The notes under the pieces: generated by a model
What the model saw: the letters and a program-made list of their open reading frames with translations, nothing else
Told to the model about the DNA's origin: nothing
Database searches by the model: none
NCBI RefSeq assembly: GCF_025421715.1
Contig: NZ_JAOEFC010000001.1
Coordinates: 1-64,000 of the forward strand
DNA: 64,000 bases
DNA from: Microbacterium festucae
GTDB taxonomy: Bacteria; Actinomycetota; Actinomycetes; Actinomycetales; Microbacteriaceae
Direction: 5' to 3'
Translations under genes and position numbers: made by a program
Shown here: positions 27,925 to 37,405 of the stretch, in pieces
Layout: each line of letters opens with the position of its first letter
Numbering within the stretch: the first letter of the stretch is position 1

Positions 27925-28842
27925 ATGGATGAGTTCCAGTTCCTCCCCGCGCAGGCCGAAGCCGTGGGCGTCGCCGCCCCCGCCGTGCGCCGGCTGAGCC
28001 ACACGCTTCCGGACGGGCGCTCGGTCAGCGCCCTGCACTACGGCGACGCGCCGCCGGTGGTGACCTTCCTCCACGGCGCCGGCCTCAACGCGCACACGTG
28101 GGACACGACGATCCTGTCGCTGGGCCTGCCCGCCCTCGCCGTGGATCTGCCCGGTCACGGCGACTCGTCGTGGCGGGACGACGCCGCCTACACCGGCCGC
28201 GCCCTCGCCGCCGACCTCGCCGAGCCCCTCGCCGCCTGGACGAGCACCCCGCAGGTGCTGGTGGGCCAGTCGCTGGGCGGTCTCACCGCCGCCGCGCTGG
28301 CCGCCGCCCACCCGCAGCTGGTGCGCCACCTCGTCGTCGTCGACATCACCCCCGGCATCGACCCCGACGGGGATGCCGCGCAGATCGGCGCCTTCTTCGC
28401 CGGCCCCGCCGACTGGGCCTCGCGCGATGAGCTCGTCGACCGGGCCCTGTCGTTCGGGCTCGGCGGCACCCGCGCGGCGGCCACCCGCGGCGTCTTCCTC
28501 AACTCGCGCGTGCGCGAGGACGGGCGCGTCGAGTGGAAGCACCACTTCGCCCGCATCGCCAACGCGCTGGCCGCCAACCCGGATGCCGCCGCCGCGGCAT
28601 CCGCGCAGCAGAAGGCGCTGCGGGAGCTGCTGTCGGCCGGCGGCTGGGACGATCTGGCCCACGCGAGCGCCCCGATCACCCTCGTGCGCGGCGACCGCGG
28701 CTTCGTCACCCCCGCCGATCTGGCGACCTTCCGGGAGCGCGTGCCCGGCGCCACCACCGTCGATGTGCCCTCCGGTCACAACGTGCAGGAGGAGCAGCCG
28801 GCCGCGCTGGGCACCCTCGTGCGCGACATCGCCGGGAAGTGA
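27925..28842 (+). CDS. alpha/beta hydrolase
   Basis: 305 residues. Oxyanion-hole VTFLHGAGLNAHTWD, nucleophile elbow VGQSLGGLT at about 117-125 and catalytic His in PSGHNVQEEQP near the C-terminus. Substrate unknown. Two in-frame starts 9 nt apart exist: ATG 27916 and ATG 27925. CAGAAT at 27912-27917 looks like a -10 box exactly 7 nt before the second, and the first ATG is inside that box, so I choose 27925. Confidence 0.88.
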   Translation: MDEFQFLPAQAEAVGVAAPAVRRLSHTLPDGRSVSALHYGDAPPVVTFLHGAGLNAHTWDTTILSLGLPALAVDLPGHGDSSWRDDAAYTGRALAADLAEPLAAWTSTPQVLVGQSLGGLTAAALAAAHPQLVRHLVVVDITPGIDPDGDAAQIGAFFAGPADWASRDELVDRALSFGLGGTRAAATRGVFLNSRVREDGRVEWKHHFARIANALAANPDAAAAASAQQKALRELLSAGGWDDLAHASAPITLVRGDRGFVTPADLATFRERVPGATTVDVPSGHNVQEEQPAALGTLVRDIAGK

Positions 28843-28877
28843 TCGGGCGGCGGCGCTGTTGCTGTCAGCGGTGTTGA

Positions 28878-28918
28878 TGACACTGGATGTCAGCACTTGC
28901 GGCGCCGGAGCCTAGGCT
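28878..28918 (+). promoter_or_regulatory. operator-like palindrome and -10 of the peptide ABC operon
   Basis: TGACA-CTGGA-TGTCA (28878-28892) is a perfect 5-bp-arm dyad. TGTCAGC within it also occurs 25 bp upstream (28863-28869). TAGGCT at 28913-28918 is a -10 candidate, placing the dyad over the -35 region. The leader to the first ATG is about 75 nt. Regulator unknown. Confidence 0.45.
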
Positions 28919-29000
28919 GTTACGCGCACAAGAGTCGGCAGCTCCGGCGCAGTACCCAGCAACGACGCGCCCTGCCCCCTGCGAAAGGACCACCCCCGAC

Positions 29001-30512
29001 ATGCTCCGTCGTCTCACCCTCGCCGCCGCGGCCCTCGTCGCCGCCAGCGCGCTGGCACTCACCGCGTGCAGCGCCGGCGGCAGCCCGGCCCCCTCCGCCA
29101 CGGCCGGCACCCCCGACGCCGACGCGTCGGTGGCCATCCGCCTGGTGCTCGAGCCGGGCAACCTCGACATCCGCGAGACGGCCGGCGCGGCGCTGGACCA
29201 GATCCTCATCGACAACGTCTACCAGGGCCTGGTCTCCCGCACCCCCGAGCAGGACATCGTGCCCGCCCTGGCCAGCGACTACGAGGTCTCCCCCGACGGC
29301 CTCACCTACACCTTCACCCTGCGCGAGGGCGTGACCTTCCACAACGGCGAGGAGCTCACCCCCGCCGACGTGGTGTGGTCGCTCACGCAGGTGCGCGACA
29401 CCGCCACCTACCGCGACTCGGCGCGCCTCGCCCACGTCACCGGCATCGCCGCCGAGGGGCAGACGATCACCCTCACCCTCGACCAGCCCGACTCGACGCT
29501 GCTGTGGTCGCTCACCGGCCGCGCCGGCCTCATCCTCAAGCAGGACGACACCATCGACCGCAAGACCGCGGCCAACGGCACCGGGCCCTACCGCCTGGGC
29601 ACCTGGAAGCAGGGCGACTCGATCAGCTTCGAGCGCAACGACGACTACTGGGGCGACAAGGCCCCCGTCACCGAGGTCGTCTTCGACTACATCCCCGACA
29701 CCCAGGCCGCCCTCACCGGCGCCCTCGCCGGTGAGCTCGACGTCGTCACCGGCTTCGACGCGACGCTGAAGGACCAAATCGAGGGCAACGGCGACTTCGT
29801 GCTCGAGACCGGCGCGTCCACCGACAAGGGCACCCTGGCGATGAACTCGACCAAGGCCCCCCTCGACGACGTGCGCGTGCGCCAGGCGATCCGCCAGGCC
29901 ATCGACAAGAAGTCGATCGTCGCCGCCCTCGGCGCCGGCCAGACCCAGTACGGCCCGATCCCCGAGCTCGACCCGGGCTACGAGGACCTCAGCGACACCG
30001 CCCCGTTCGACCCCGAGGCGGCCAAGAAGCTGCTCGCCGATGCGAACGCCGAAGACCTCACCCTCACCCTCACGCTGTACAGCGGCTACGGCACCACCGT
30101 CTCGCAGATCCTGGTGTCCAACCTCGCCGACGTGGGCATCACGCTGAAGGTCAACCCAGTCGAGTTCCCGACCTGGCTCAACGACGTCTACATCAACAAG
30201 GACTACGACCTGAGCTTCGTGCTGCACACCGAGGCGCGCGACTTCGAGAACTGGGCCAACCCCGACTACTACTTCACCTACGACAACCCCGAGGTGCAGC
30301 GCCTGTACCAGGAGTCGGTCGCCGCCACCGATGAGGGCGACGCCGCCGACCTGCTCGCCCAGGCCGCCGCGATCGTCGCCGACGACCAGGCCGCCGACTG
30401 GCTGTACAACGGCGCGTCCGTCGTCGCCGTGGGCACCCACGTCACCGGCATGCCGACGGTCAACGTCAACGAGCGCCTGAACCTCGCCGAGCTGGCCAAG
30501 AGCAAGGGGTGA
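29001..30512 (+). CDS. ABC transporter substrate-binding lipoprotein (DppA/OppA/NikA family 5)
   Basis: 503 residues. The signal peptide ends in the lipobox LTAC, so Cys about 21 would be lipidated. The mature part has the SBP_bac_5 pattern: IDNVYQGLVSRTPEQDIVPALASDYEVSPDGLTYTFTLREGVTFHNGEELTPADVVWSL. It captures peptides, opines or metal chelates for the permeases encoded next; the exact ligand cannot be read from sequence. GAAAGGAC lies 11 nt before the ATG. The stop overlaps the next GTG by 4 nt. Confidence 0.92.
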   Translation: MLRRLTLAAAALVAASALALTACSAGGSPAPSATAGTPDADASVAIRLVLEPGNLDIRETAGAALDQILIDNVYQGLVSRTPEQDIVPALASDYEVSPDGLTYTFTLREGVTFHNGEELTPADVVWSLTQVRDTATYRDSARLAHVTGIAAEGQTITLTLDQPDSTLLWSLTGRAGLILKQDDTIDRKTAANGTGPYRLGTWKQGDSISFERNDDYWGDKAPVTEVVFDYIPDTQAALTGALAGELDVVTGFDATLKDQIEGNGDFVLETGASTDKGTLAMNSTKAPLDDVRVRQAIRQAIDKKSIVAALGAGQTQYGPIPELDPGYEDLSDTAPFDPEAAKKLLADANAEDLTLTLTLYSGYGTTVSQILVSNLADVGITLKVNPVEFPTWLNDVYINKDYDLSFVLHTEARDFENWANPDYYFTYDNPEVQRLYQESVAATDEGDAADLLAQAAAIVADDQAADWLYNGASVVAVGTHVTGMPTVNVNERLNLAELAKSKG

Positions 30513-31459
30513 TCCGCTACGCGCTGACCCGACTGTCCCTGCTGGTGCTGGGACTGTTCGTGGCCAGTGCGCTCATCTTCGTCACCCTGCGGGTGCTGCC
30601 CGGCGACGTCGCGCAGCTGATCGCCGGCCTGAACGCCACCCCCGAGCAGCTCGCGGGCATCCGCGAGCGGCTCGGGCTGGGCGACCCGCTGGTCGTGCAG
30701 TACCTCACGTGGCTGGGCGGGGTGCTCACCGGCGACCTCGGCACCTCGCAGCTGACCGGCACGCCCGTCGCCGACGAACTGCTGGAGAAGGCCGCCGTCA
30801 CCGTGCCGCTGGGCCTCATGGCGATGACGGTCGCCCTGGTGATCGCCCTGCCGTTCGGCGTCTTCGCCGCGATGCGTCGCGGCCGGGCCTCGGGCACCGT
30901 GATCAACGTCACCGCCCAGGCGCTGGCAGCCGTGCCGGTGGTGTGGGCGGGGATGATGCTCGTCGTGGTGGTGGCGGTGTGGCTCGGGTGGCTTCCCGCG
31001 CAGGGCTTCCCCCGCACCGGCTGGTCCGACCCCGGTCTCGCCTTCCGCTCGCTGCTGCTGCCGGCCATCACGATCGGGGTGATCGAGGGCGCCATGCTCA
31101 TGCGCTTCGTGCGCTCGGCGACCCTGCAGGCGGTCGGCCAGGACTACGTGCGCACCGCCGCGGCCAAGGGCCTCACCCGCACCCAGGCGCTGCTGCGCCA
31201 CGGCCTGCCCAACGTCGGCCTGTCGATCATCACCGTGCTGGGGCTGCAGGTGGCCGGCATCATCGTGGGCGCCGTCGTCATCGAGCAGCTGTTCAGCCTG
31301 CCCGGCATCGGGCGGATGCTGGTGGCCGATGTGGGCCAGCGCGACCTGCCCAAGGTGCAGGGCGAACTGCTCGTGCTCACCGGGTTCGTGCTCATCGTCG
31401 GCTTCCTCGTCGACCTCCTCCACCGGGTCATCGACCCCCGGCAGCGGGAGGCGGAGTGA
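30509..31459 (+). CDS. ABC transporter permease, DppB-like
   Basis: 316 residues with six membrane segments. N-terminal FVTLRVLPGDVAQLIAGLNATPEQLAGIRERLGLGDPLVVQYLTWLGGVLTGDLGTS is the DppB/OppB signature; the EAA-type loop is EGAMLMRFVRSATLQAVGQDYVRTAAAKGLTRTQALLRHGLPN. Starts with GTG inside the SBP stop (GTGA). Pairs with the next permease. Confidence 0.93.
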   Translation: MIRYALTRLSLLVLGLFVASALIFVTLRVLPGDVAQLIAGLNATPEQLAGIRERLGLGDPLVVQYLTWLGGVLTGDLGTSQLTGTPVADELLEKAAVTVPLGLMAMTVALVIALPFGVFAAMRRGRASGTVINVTAQALAAVPVVWAGMMLVVVVAVWLGWLPAQGFPRTGWSDPGLAFRSLLLPAITIGVIEGAMLMRFVRSATLQAVGQDYVRTAAAKGLTRTQALLRHGLPNVGLSIITVLGLQVAGIIVGAVVIEQLFSLPGIGRMLVADVGQRDLPKVQGELLVLTGFVLIVGFLVDLLHRVIDPRQREAE

Positions 31460-32352
31460 GCGCGCGGGTGGGGCGGGCACGCGCCTCGTGGCTGCGGCGC
31501 CTCTGGGCGCTGGGCACCGGACGGTTCGGCATCATCGTGGTGCTCGTCGTGGCCCTCACCGCACTCGTGTCGGTCTTCTGGACCCCCTTCGACCCGCAGC
31601 AGGTCGACGTCGCGGCGCGCTGGTCGCCGCCGGGCTGGCCGCACCTGCTCGGCACCGACAACTCCGGCCGCGACATCCTGAGCCTCCTGATGGCCGGGGC
31701 GCGCACGACGGTGTGGGTCGCCGTCGGCGCGGGCGTCGTGGCCACCGTCATCGGCATCCTGCTGGCCGCCCTCGGCGCGCTCACCGCGCGCTGGCTGCGC
31801 GAGACGGTCGCCGTGGCCGTCGACATCCTCATCGCCTTCCCGGTGCTGCTGATCGCGATGATGCTGTCGGCGGTGTGGGGCGGTTCGCTGCTGGTGGTGA
31901 TCGTCTCGGTCGGCATCGGCTTCGGCGTGAACATCGCCCGTGTCACCCGGCCCGAGCTGCGCCGCGTGCTGCACAGCGACTTCGTGCTGGCCGGTCGCGC
32001 GGCCGGGCTCACCCCCTTCCAGAACCTGTGGCGGCACCTGCTGCCCAACGTGGCGCCGGTGTTCATCGTGCAGCTGTCGTGGGGCATGGCCGTGGCGGTG
32101 CTCGCCGAGGCGGGCCTGTCGTACCTCGGCTTCGGCGCGCCCGTCACCGAGCCCTCGTGGGGCCTGCTGCTCAAAGACCTGCAGGCCTACATCACCGTGC
32201 ACCCCGGCAGCGTCGTGTGGCCGGGGCTGGCGATCACCCTCACCGTGCTGGGTCTGAACCTGCTCGGCGACGGCCTGCGCGAGGCGACCGACCCCACCCT
32301 CAGCCGCCGGCGCAGCGCGGCGCGCACCCACCAGCCGGAGGTGATCGCATGA
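31456..32352 (+). CDS. ABC transporter permease, DppC-like
   Basis: 298 residues, six membrane segments. WPHLLGTDNSGRDILSLLMAGARTTVWVAVGAG after the first segment is the DppC/OppC signature, and the coupling loop is VTRPELRRVLHSDFVLAGRAAGLTPFQNLWRHLLPN. GTG start in a GTGA overlap with the preceding gene, and its own stop overlaps the next ATG. Confidence 0.93.
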   Translation: MSARVGRARASWLRRLWALGTGRFGIIVVLVVALTALVSVFWTPFDPQQVDVAARWSPPGWPHLLGTDNSGRDILSLLMAGARTTVWVAVGAGVVATVIGILLAALGALTARWLRETVAVAVDILIAFPVLLIAMMLSAVWGGSLLVVIVSVGIGFGVNIARVTRPELRRVLHSDFVLAGRAAGLTPFQNLWRHLLPNVAPVFIVQLSWGMAVAVLAEAGLSYLGFGAPVTEPSWGLLLKDLQAYITVHPGSVVWPGLAITLTVLGLNLLGDGLREATDPTLSRRRSAARTHQPEVIA

Positions 32353-33137
32353 CCCTCGAGGTGCGCGACCTGGTGATCGACATCGACGGCGCACGGGTGG
32401 TCGACGGCGTCTCGTTCGACGTGCCCGAGGGCGCCCGGGTGGGCCTGATCGGCGAGTCGGGCTCGGGCAAGTCGATGACCGCGCTGGCGATCCTCGGCCT
32501 CCTCCCCGACGGCGCCGAGGTGGGCGGCAGCATCCGCTGGCAGGGGCGCGAGCTCATCGGCCTGCCCGAGCGGGAGCTGGCGGCGCTGCGCGGCGACGAG
32601 ATCGGCATCGTCTTCCAGGAGCCGCGCACCGCGCTGAACCCCATCCGCACCGTCGGTCGTCAGATCGCCGAGGCGTTCCGCATCCACGAGGGCCTGGGGC
32701 GGCGCGAGGCGCTGGCCCGTGCGGTGGCCGAGGCCGATCGGGTGCGCCTGCCCGACCCCGCGCAGATCGTGCGGCGCTACCCCCACCAGCTCTCCGGCGG
32801 GCAGCGTCAGCGCGTCGCGATCGCCGCGGCGCTGGCGTGCCGGCCGCGCCTGCTCATCGCCGACGAGCCGACCACGGCCCTCGACGTCACGATCCAGGCC
32901 GACATCCTCGAACTGCTCCACGGGCTCGTCACCGGCGACGGCATGTCGCTGGTGTTCATCACGCACGACCTCGCGGTGCTGTCGCAGATCGCGACGGATG
33001 CCGTCGTGCTCGACGCCGGTCGCGTCGTCGAGCAGGGCCCCCTGTCGACGCTGCTCACCGCGCCCCGCTCCCCCGTCACGCAGGGCCTGCTGCGCGATGC
33101 CACGGCCACGGTGTGGCGACCGGGAGGCGGCGCATGA
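32349..33137 (+). CDS. ABC transporter ATP-binding protein, DppD-like
   Basis: 262 residues. Walker A GESGSGKSM, Q-loop VFQEPRTALNP, signature LSGGQRQR, Walker B LLIADEPTTALD, switch His in FITHDLAV: a complete nucleotide-binding domain. At 262 residues it lacks the longer C-terminal Fe-S/oligopeptide extension of OppD. It couples ATP hydrolysis to the two permeases. Confidence 0.93.
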   Translation: MTLEVRDLVIDIDGARVVDGVSFDVPEGARVGLIGESGSGKSMTALAILGLLPDGAEVGGSIRWQGRELIGLPERELAALRGDEIGIVFQEPRTALNPIRTVGRQIAEAFRIHEGLGRREALARAVAEADRVRLPDPAQIVRRYPHQLSGGQRQRVAIAAALACRPRLLIADEPTTALDVTIQADILELLHGLVTGDGMSLVFITHDLAVLSQIATDAVVLDAGRVVEQGPLSTLLTAPRSPVTQGLLRDATATVWRPGGGA

Positions 33138-33940
33138 GCGACAGTCTCATCCGCGCCCGCGGACTCGGGCGGCGCTTCCGCCAGCCGACGACGCGGCTGT
33201 TCGAGCCGAAGAAGTGGACGACGGCCCTCGACGACACCGACATCGATGTCGCCGCCGGCTCGGCCATGGGCGTCATCGGGGAGTCGGGCTCGGGCAAGTC
33301 CACGCTCATCCGGCTGCTGCTGGGACTGGATGCGCCCACCACCGGCACCGTGGAGGTGGACGGTCGCGCCGTCGACGCCCGCGCCGGCGCCCGCGCCCTG
33401 CACTGGCTGCGCCGACGCACCGGCGTCGTGTTCCAGGACCCCTACGCCTCGCTCGACCCGCGGATGAGCGTCGGACGCATCGTCGGCGAACCGCTGTGGG
33501 CGCTGGGGATCGACGGCGACCGGCGCGCGCGGGTGCGCGAGGTGCTCACCGACGTCGGCCTCGACGCCGCCATGGCCGAGCGCTTCCCGCACGAGTTCTC
33601 CGGCGGGCAGCGCCAGCGCATCGCCCTGGCGCGCGCGATCGTGCACCGCCCCGACATCCTCGTCGGCGACGAGCCGCTGTCGGCGCTGGATGTGACGGTG
33701 CGCGCGCAGATCCTGGAGCTGCTGCGCGACCTGCGCCGCCGCGACGGACTGACACTCGTGCTCGTCTCGCACGACATCGGCGTGGTGCAGAACCTCTGCG
33801 ACGACGTCGTCGTGATGAAGGACGGCCGCATCGTCGAGGAGGGTCCGACCGAGAAGGTGCTGCTGCAGCCGCAGGTGTCCTACACCCGGCGCCTGCTGGC
33901 CTCCATCCCGGTGATCGACCCGACCCGCCCCGGGGCCTGA
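33134..33940 (+). CDS. ABC transporter ATP-binding protein, DppF-like
   Basis: 268 residues. Walker A GESGSGKSTL, Q-loop VFQDPYASLDPRMSVGRIVGEPLWALG (typical OppF/DppF), signature FSGGQRQR, Walker B ILVGDEPLSALD, switch His in LVSHDIGV. Last gene of the five-gene transporter operon, all joined by 4-nt overlaps. No metabolic enzyme is in the operon to reveal the substrate. Confidence 0.93.
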   Translation: MSDSLIRARGLGRRFRQPTTRLFEPKKWTTALDDTDIDVAAGSAMGVIGESGSGKSTLIRLLLGLDAPTTGTVEVDGRAVDARAGARALHWLRRRTGVVFQDPYASLDPRMSVGRIVGEPLWALGIDGDRRARVREVLTDVGLDAAMAERFPHEFSGGQRQRIALARAIVHRPDILVGDEPLSALDVTVRAQILELLRDLRRRDGLTLVLVSHDIGVVQNLCDDVVVMKDGRIVEEGPTEKVLLQPQVSYTRRLLASIPVIDPTRPGA

Positions 33941-34004
33941 CGGGCCCCGACGCGGTGCGTCATGCGCGCCCCGCGACGTCGGGGGCCGCGGTTACCCTGG
34001 GCGC

Positions 34005-35063
34005 ATGCACGCGATCATCCCCCCGTACCTGCTGGCCCGACTCGCGGCATCCTCCGAGCCGCACGTGGCCCGCGCCGCCGAGGCGGCCCGTCAGACCCTC
34101 GCCGCGCCGCGGGTGTACCGCCCGACGCGCGCGAGCATCGACCTGTCGGTCGAGGGCGGCGCGCTCGTGCTCGAGGCCTCGCCGGCGCCCGACCGGGTGA
34201 TCTCCGACGCGCAGCACCGCGAGCAGCTCCCCGGGGTGCGCGCCCGCGGCGAAGACGACCCCGCCACCGGCGACGCCGCCGTCGACGAGGCCTTCGACGG
34301 GCTCGGGGCCACCTTCGCGCTGTTCTGGGAGGCGTTCGGCCGCTCGTCGATCGACGGCGCCGGCGGCACCCTCGAGGCGACCGTGCACTACGGCGAGGAC
34401 TACGACAACGCGTTCTGGAACGGCGAGCGCATGGTCTTCGGCGACGGCGACGGCGAGGTGTTCACGGGGTTCACCCGCTCGGTGTCGGTCATCGGCCACG
34501 AGCTGACGCACGGCGTCGTCGAGCACGCCGGGGGGCTGCAGTACGTCGGCCAGTCCGGCGCGCTCAACGAGTCGATCGCCGACGTGTTCGGCGCGCTCAC
34601 CGAGCAGCATCTGCGCGGGCAGACGGCGGCCGAGGCGTCGTGGCTGATCGGCGCCGGCATCTTCACCGACGCCGTCCAGGGCGACGCGCTGCGCTCGCTC
34701 AGCGCCCCCGGCACCGCCTACGACGACGACGTGCTCGGCCGCGACCCGCAGCCGGCCCACATGCGCGACTACGTGCACACCAGCGCCGACAACGGCGGCG
34801 TGCACATCAACTCCGGCATCCCCAACAAGGCGTTCCACCTGGTGGCCACCGCCCTCGGCGGTCACGCCTGGGAGCGCGCCGGCCGCATCTGGTACCTCAC
34901 CCTCACCACCGGCGGCCTGTCCGACACCGCCGACTTCGCCGAGTTCGCCGCCGCCACCCACGCGGCCGCGACGCGCGAGTACGGTGAGGGATCGGAGGAG
35001 GCCGCCGCCGTCCACGCCGCCTGGGTGGGTGTCGGCGTGATCGAGGATGCCGCACAGCGCTGA
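34005..35063 (+). CDS. M4 family metallopeptidase, protealysin type
   Basis: 352 residues. A short N-terminal propeptide (about 1-60) with an HAIIPPYLL start as in protealysin, no signal peptide, then the thermolysin-like domain. Zinc site: HELTH at about 166-170 with Glu in ALNESIADVFG; the DNGGVHINSGIPNKAFH motif carries the catalytic-domain His. TACCCT stands 6 nt before the ATG (leaderless). The emfourin inhibitor gene overlaps its end. Protealysins are thought to act inside the cell or be released, so control by an inhibitor makes sense. Confidence 0.93.
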   Translation: MHAIIPPYLLARLAASSEPHVARAAEAARQTLAAPRVYRPTRASIDLSVEGGALVLEASPAPDRVISDAQHREQLPGVRARGEDDPATGDAAVDEAFDGLGATFALFWEAFGRSSIDGAGGTLEATVHYGEDYDNAFWNGERMVFGDGDGEVFTGFTRSVSVIGHELTHGVVEHAGGLQYVGQSGALNESIADVFGALTEQHLRGQTAAEASWLIGAGIFTDAVQGDALRSLSAPGTAYDDDVLGRDPQPAHMRDYVHTSADNGGVHINSGIPNKAFHLVATALGGHAWERAGRIWYLTLTTGGLSDTADFAEFAAATHAAATREYGEGSEEAAAVHAAWVGVGVIEDAAQR

Positions 35064-35493
35064 CGAGACCGCGACCCCCGACGACGTGCGCGCCGGCGAC
35101 GGGCGGGGACCCCGCGCCGGCGACGGGCGGGGACCCCGCGCCGACGCACCCGCCGACGCCCCCGACGACGACGGCACGATCGTCGTGATCACGGTCGTGC
35201 GCTCGGGCGGGGTGGCCGGGCTCGTTCGCCGGTGGCGGGTGTCGGCCGTGGCCGACAGCGAGCCGCGGTGGATCACCCTCATCGACGCGTGCGACTGGGA
35301 TGCGGCCGTCGCCGCCGCGCGGGGGGCCGATCGCTACCAGTGGGAGATCGAGGTCACCGCTCCCCCGGTGCGCCACCGCGCGCAGGTGCCCGACGGCGCG
35401 CTGCTCGGGCCGTGGCGCACCCTCGTCGACGCGGTGCGCGAGGCGGATGCCGGCGCCCCGGCATCCGAGCGGTCAGCCGCGCCCGAACAGTGA
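35047..35493 (+). CDS. emfourin, inhibitor of the adjacent M4 protease
   Basis: 148 residues. A disordered N-terminal 42 residues with a duplicated AGDGRGPR, then the emfourin fold (IVVITVVRSGGVAGLVRRWRVSA..., GADRYQWEIEVTAPPVRHRAQVPD...). Emfourins are slow tight-binding inhibitors encoded beside protealysin-like proteases. The gene overlaps the protease end by 17 nt in another frame, so the two are translationally linked. Its 3' end overlaps the convergent GNAT gene by 21 nt. Confidence 0.85.
   Translation: MPHSADETATPDDVRAGDGRGPRAGDGRGPRADAPADAPDDDGTIVVITVVRSGGVAGLVRRWRVSAVADSEPRWITLIDACDWDAAVAAARGADRYQWEIEVTAPPVRHRAQVPDGALLGPWRTLVDAVREADAGAPASERSAAPEQ
35095..35142. repeat. 24-bp tandem duplication inside the emfourin gene
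   Basis: GGCGACGGGCGGGGACCCCG followed by CGCC occurs twice in tandem, encoding the duplicated GDGRGPRA of the disordered N-terminus. Each copy holds the palindrome CGGGGACCCCG. Confidence 0.75.
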
Positions 35494-36087
35494 GCGCTTC
35501 TTCTTCTTGGGCGAGAGCTGCTTCTGCAGGTAGATCGTGCCCAGCCAGCGGCCGAACTTGAAGCCGACGCGGCCCATGCGGCCGACCTCGACGAAGCCGA
35601 GCCGCTCGTGGAGGGCGATGGACCCCTCGGCGCCCTTGTCGCTGATGACGGCGACCATCTGGTGGATGCCGACCTCTTCGCTGGCGGCGATGAGTGCCTC
35701 CAGCAGCGCCCGCCCGAGGCCCTTGCCGGTGGCGGCCTGGCCCAGATAGATCGAGTTCTCGACGCTGTAGCGGTACGCCGACTTCGACGACATCGGCTGC
35801 ACGAGGGCGTAGCCCAGCACCTGCCCGGTGGGCGACTCGGCCACCAGCACCGGCATGCCGAGCTTGGCCAGGTGCGCGAGCTTGTCGCGCCACTGCGCGA
35901 GCGACCACTTCTTCTCGTCGAAGGTGACCACCGAATTGGTCACGTAGTAGTTGTAGATCTCGCGGATGTCGGGGATGTCGGCATCGCGGACGGGTCTGAT
36001 CTCGTAGGAGAAGGGCCGCTCGGCCTCGACCCGGCGCAGGTGCGCGGGCAGGCGGCGACGCGTCTTCTCGTACTCCTCTTCCAGCAT
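35473..36087 (-). CDS. GNAT N-acetyltransferase, phosphinothricin acetyltransferase-like
   Basis: 204 residues. After a 25-residue basic leader, the core begins YEIRPVRDADIPDIREIYNYYVTNSVVTFDE, as in Pat/Bar/YncA proteins. The acetyl-CoA loop is QAATGKGLGRALLEALI, and the C-terminal RLGFVEVGRMGRVGFKFGRWLGTIYLQKQL is typical. The extreme C-terminus is poly-Lys. TAGGCT lies 7 nt before the ATG. The substrate is likely an amino-acid-like amine. Confidence 0.85.
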   Translation of the reverse strand: MLEEEYEKTRRRLPAHLRRVEAERPFSYEIRPVRDADIPDIREIYNYYVTNSVVTFDEKKWSLAQWRDKLAHLAKLGMPVLVAESPTGQVLGYALVQPMSSKSAYRYSVENSIYLGQAATGKGLGRALLEALIAASEEVGIHQMVAVISDKGAEGSIALHERLGFVEVGRMGRVGFKFGRWLGTIYLQKQLSPKKKKRSLFGRG

Positions 36088-36097
36088 GCGCGCCAGC

Positions 36098-36793
36098 CTA
36101 CGCGGGGAGCCGCCAGTCGACGGGACCGGCCCCCTGCTGCGCGAGCAGCGCGTTGACGCGCGAGAAGGGACGGGAGCCGAAGAACCCGCGCCGCGCCGAC
36201 AGCGGCGACGGGTGCGCCGACGCCACGATCGGGGTGTCGCCCAGCAGCGGCTGCAGGGTGGCGGCGTCCTTCCCCCACAGCACCGCCACCAGCGGGCGCC
36301 CCCGTGCGACGAGGGTGCGGATGGCGTGCTCGGTGACCTTCTCCCAGCCCCAGCCGCGGTGGGATGCCGGGGCGCCGGGCGCCACGGTGAGCACCCGGTT
36401 CAGCAGCATCACGCCCTGATCGCTCCACGCCGACAGGTCGCCGTGCGCGGCGGGCGGGATGTCCAGATCGTCGGCCAGCTCGCGGTAGATGTTGGCGAGG
36501 CTCCGCGGCAGCGGCCGCACGTGCGCGTCGACCGCGAAGGAGAGGCCGATGGGGTGGCCCGGGGTCGGGTAGGGGTCCTGCCCGACGATGAGCACCTTCA
36601 CGTCCGCCAGGGGTCGCGCGAAGGCGCGCAGCACGCGGTCGCCGCTCGGAAGGTAGCCGCGACCGGCGGCCGTCTCGGCGCGCAGCCGCTGCCCGAGGGC
36701 GGCGATGTCGGGGGCCACCGGCTCCAGCGCCCGCGCCCACCCGGCATCCACGAGCCCGGCGTCGGCGAGCTCGGGCAGCGACGCCGGGGTCAC
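36098..36793 (-). CDS. ung: uracil-DNA glycosylase, family 1
   Basis: Removes uracil from DNA, a key repair in GC-rich genomes where cytosine deamination is frequent. 231 residues. Motif [16 protein letters not shown] holds the catalytic Asp and the uracil-pocket Tyr, and [25 protein letters not shown] holds the His-Pro-Ser DNA-clamp loop. Start is GTG at 36793 ([14 protein letters not shown]). Confidence 0.95.
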   Translation of the reverse strand: MTPASLPELADAGLVDAGWARALEPVAPDIAALGQRLRAETAAGRGYLPSGDRVLRAFARPLADVKVLIVGQDPYPTPGHPIGLSFAVDAHVRPLPRSLANIYRELADDLDIPPAAHGDLSAWSDQGVMLLNRVLTVAPGAPASHRGWGWEKVTEHAIRTLVARGRPLVAVLWGKDAATLQPLLGDTPIVASAHPSPLSARRGFFGSRPFSRVNALLAQQGAGPVDWRLPA

Positions 36794-36821
36794 CGCCCGA
36801 CCGCCCGAGCGGCGGCGCGCA

Positions 36822-37322
36822 TCAGGCGCTGGCCTCGGCGCCGGCGTCCTCCTCGGCGACCGTGCCCTGCGCCGACCACGGGAAGTCGATCCACTGTCCG
36901 GTGGCGCGCCACGAGTAGTCGGGCGTGGCGATCGTGCCGGGCTTGGTGTAGATGCACACCGAGCGCACGTCGGCGCCCGCCTCGCGCAGCATGGTCACGG
37001 CCAGGGCGAGCGTGCGACCGCTGTCGGCGACGTCGTCGACCAGCAGCACGCGCTTGCCGGGAAGGTAGCCGAGGTCGAGGTCGGGGGGCAGCAGCGCGGG
37101 CGCCTCGAGCACCGTGCCGATGCCGGTGTAGAACTCCACGTTCAGGGCCCCGCAGCTCTTGACGCCGAGCCCGTAGGCGATGGCTCCGGCCGGCAGCAGC
37201 CCACCGCGGGCGATGGCCACCACCACATCGGGCGCGAAGCCGTCTGCCAGCACCGCGCGCGAGAGCTCACGCGTCGCCTCTCCGAAACCGTCCCATGTCA
37301 GCACTTCGCGCTCATCCGTCAC
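36822..37322 (-). CDS. phosphoribosyltransferase family protein
   Basis: About 166 residues. PRPP-binding motif [17 protein letters not shown] at about 86-102, preceded by [21 protein letters not shown]. It resembles Gpt/xanthine phosphoribosyltransferases and related actinobacterial proteins; the purine base is not certain. The GTG at 37322 is preferred because TAGGCT sits 7 nt upstream (leaderless). Confidence 0.88.
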   Translation of the reverse strand: MTDEREVLTWDGFGEATRELSRAVLADGFAPDVVVAIARGGLLPAGAIAYGLGVKSCGALNVEFYTGIGTVLEAPALLPPDLDLGYLPGKRVLLVDDVADSGRTLALAVTMLREAGADVRSVCIYTKPGTIATPDYSWRATGQWIDFPWSAQGTVAEEDAGAEASA

Positions 37323-37405
37323 GCGCTCCAGCCTAGGCGGGGCGCGCACTCCCGCGGTGTGTCGCGCACGCGGCCGCACGCGCCGCCGTCCCTAGAATGA
37401 GCGCC

